From assembly GCF_002242685.1 (NCBI RefSeq), contig NZ_NBIM01000015.1:1-6194 (forward strand): a stretch of DNA of 6,194 nt. Reading direction: 5' to 3'. The stretch comes from Oceanimonas doudoroffii. Its GTDB lineage: Bacteria; Pseudomonadota; Gammaproteobacteria; Enterobacterales; Aeromonadaceae. The position numbers and the translations under genes were made by a program. Shown piece after piece: positions 6,068-6,194 of this stretch; position 1 is the first letter of the stretch; each line of letters begins with the position of its first letter. The notes under the pieces are model-generated. The model searched no databases. It saw only the letters and a program-made list of their open reading frames with translations, and was not told the DNA's origin.

Positions 6068-6194
6068 ATGCCTCACAAGAAAAGAATAACTGCACTTGGA
6101 GAGGACATTCGAATGATGCTAAACGTAGTATACGTCGACAGCTGCGGCGCAAAGTACGGTAACTCCCCACGGGGGCGTAACTACGGTATTTCTG
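6068..6194 (+). CDS. Partial basic plus-strand ORF, function unknown
   Basis: From ATG at 6068 the frame is open for 42 codons to the window edge. It begins MPHKKRITALGEDIRMMLN and ends with a Gly/Asn/Arg/Tyr-rich segment (KYGNSPRGRNYGIS). Small basic proteins of this sort occur as core proteins in Polintons, adintoviruses and adenoviruses, but no diagnostic motif is visible, so that is only a suggestion. It is divergent from the polymerase with 274 bases between the two start codons. The -3 base is T, a weak initiation context. Confidence 0.35.
   Translation, partial: MPHKKRITALGEDIRMMLNVVYVDSCGAKYGNSPRGRNYGIS

Noticed and set aside
6123..6135. Inverted repeat ACGTA-GTA-TACGT
   Set aside because: Five-base arms inside an open frame are expected by chance.
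5869..6162. Plus-strand ORF of 97 codons
   Set aside because: Its composition is unremarkable and it overlaps the divergent spacer; the frame starting at 6068, open to the edge, is at least as plausible.
1..6194. Terminal inverted repeats at the window ends
   Set aside because: The first bases do not match the reverse complement of the last bases.

Overview
This is a eukaryotic sequence. One minus-strand gene fills most of the window (5793 down to 807). It encodes a protein-primed family B DNA polymerase of the Polinton/Maverick/adintovirus type. Reading the conserved polymerase blocks across frames, I could join 12 exons with 11 short GT-AG introns of 56-70 bases. At every junction but one, the splice phases match and rebuild a family-typical motif. 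Such short introns suggest a host with a compact-intron genome (many invertebrates, some protists or fungi). I cannot name the host from the sequence.

The protein (about 1430 codons now, about 1446 before damage) reads in this order: acidic octapeptide repeats; an OTU-like Cys/His signature; a block of zinc-binding clusters; Exo I; a cysteine-rich insertion; Exo II; Exo III; a Vsr-endonuclease-like insertion; then palm motifs A, B and C and the family-typical C-terminus ending PYGY. The copy is broken in three places: an in-frame TGA at 2870-2872, an in-frame TGA at 1585-1587, and a frameshifting deletion just before the catalytic DTDS (motif C). All 22 splice sites still look usable, so the decay looks recent, unless some lesions are assembly errors.

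Layout. 1-170: no gene seen; a CCAAT box and a GC-rich box. 171-about 760: weakly supported hypothetical plus-strand gene, convergent with the polymerase, with a poly(A) signal at 770. 705-710: probable poly(A) signal of the polymerase. 807-5793: polymerase gene. 5794-6067: divergent intergenic region with short repeats. 6068-6194: start of a basic plus-strand ORF that runs off the window.

No terminal inverted repeats, integrase, packaging ATPase, protease or capsid gene could be recognised, so the borders of the element are outside the window or lost.
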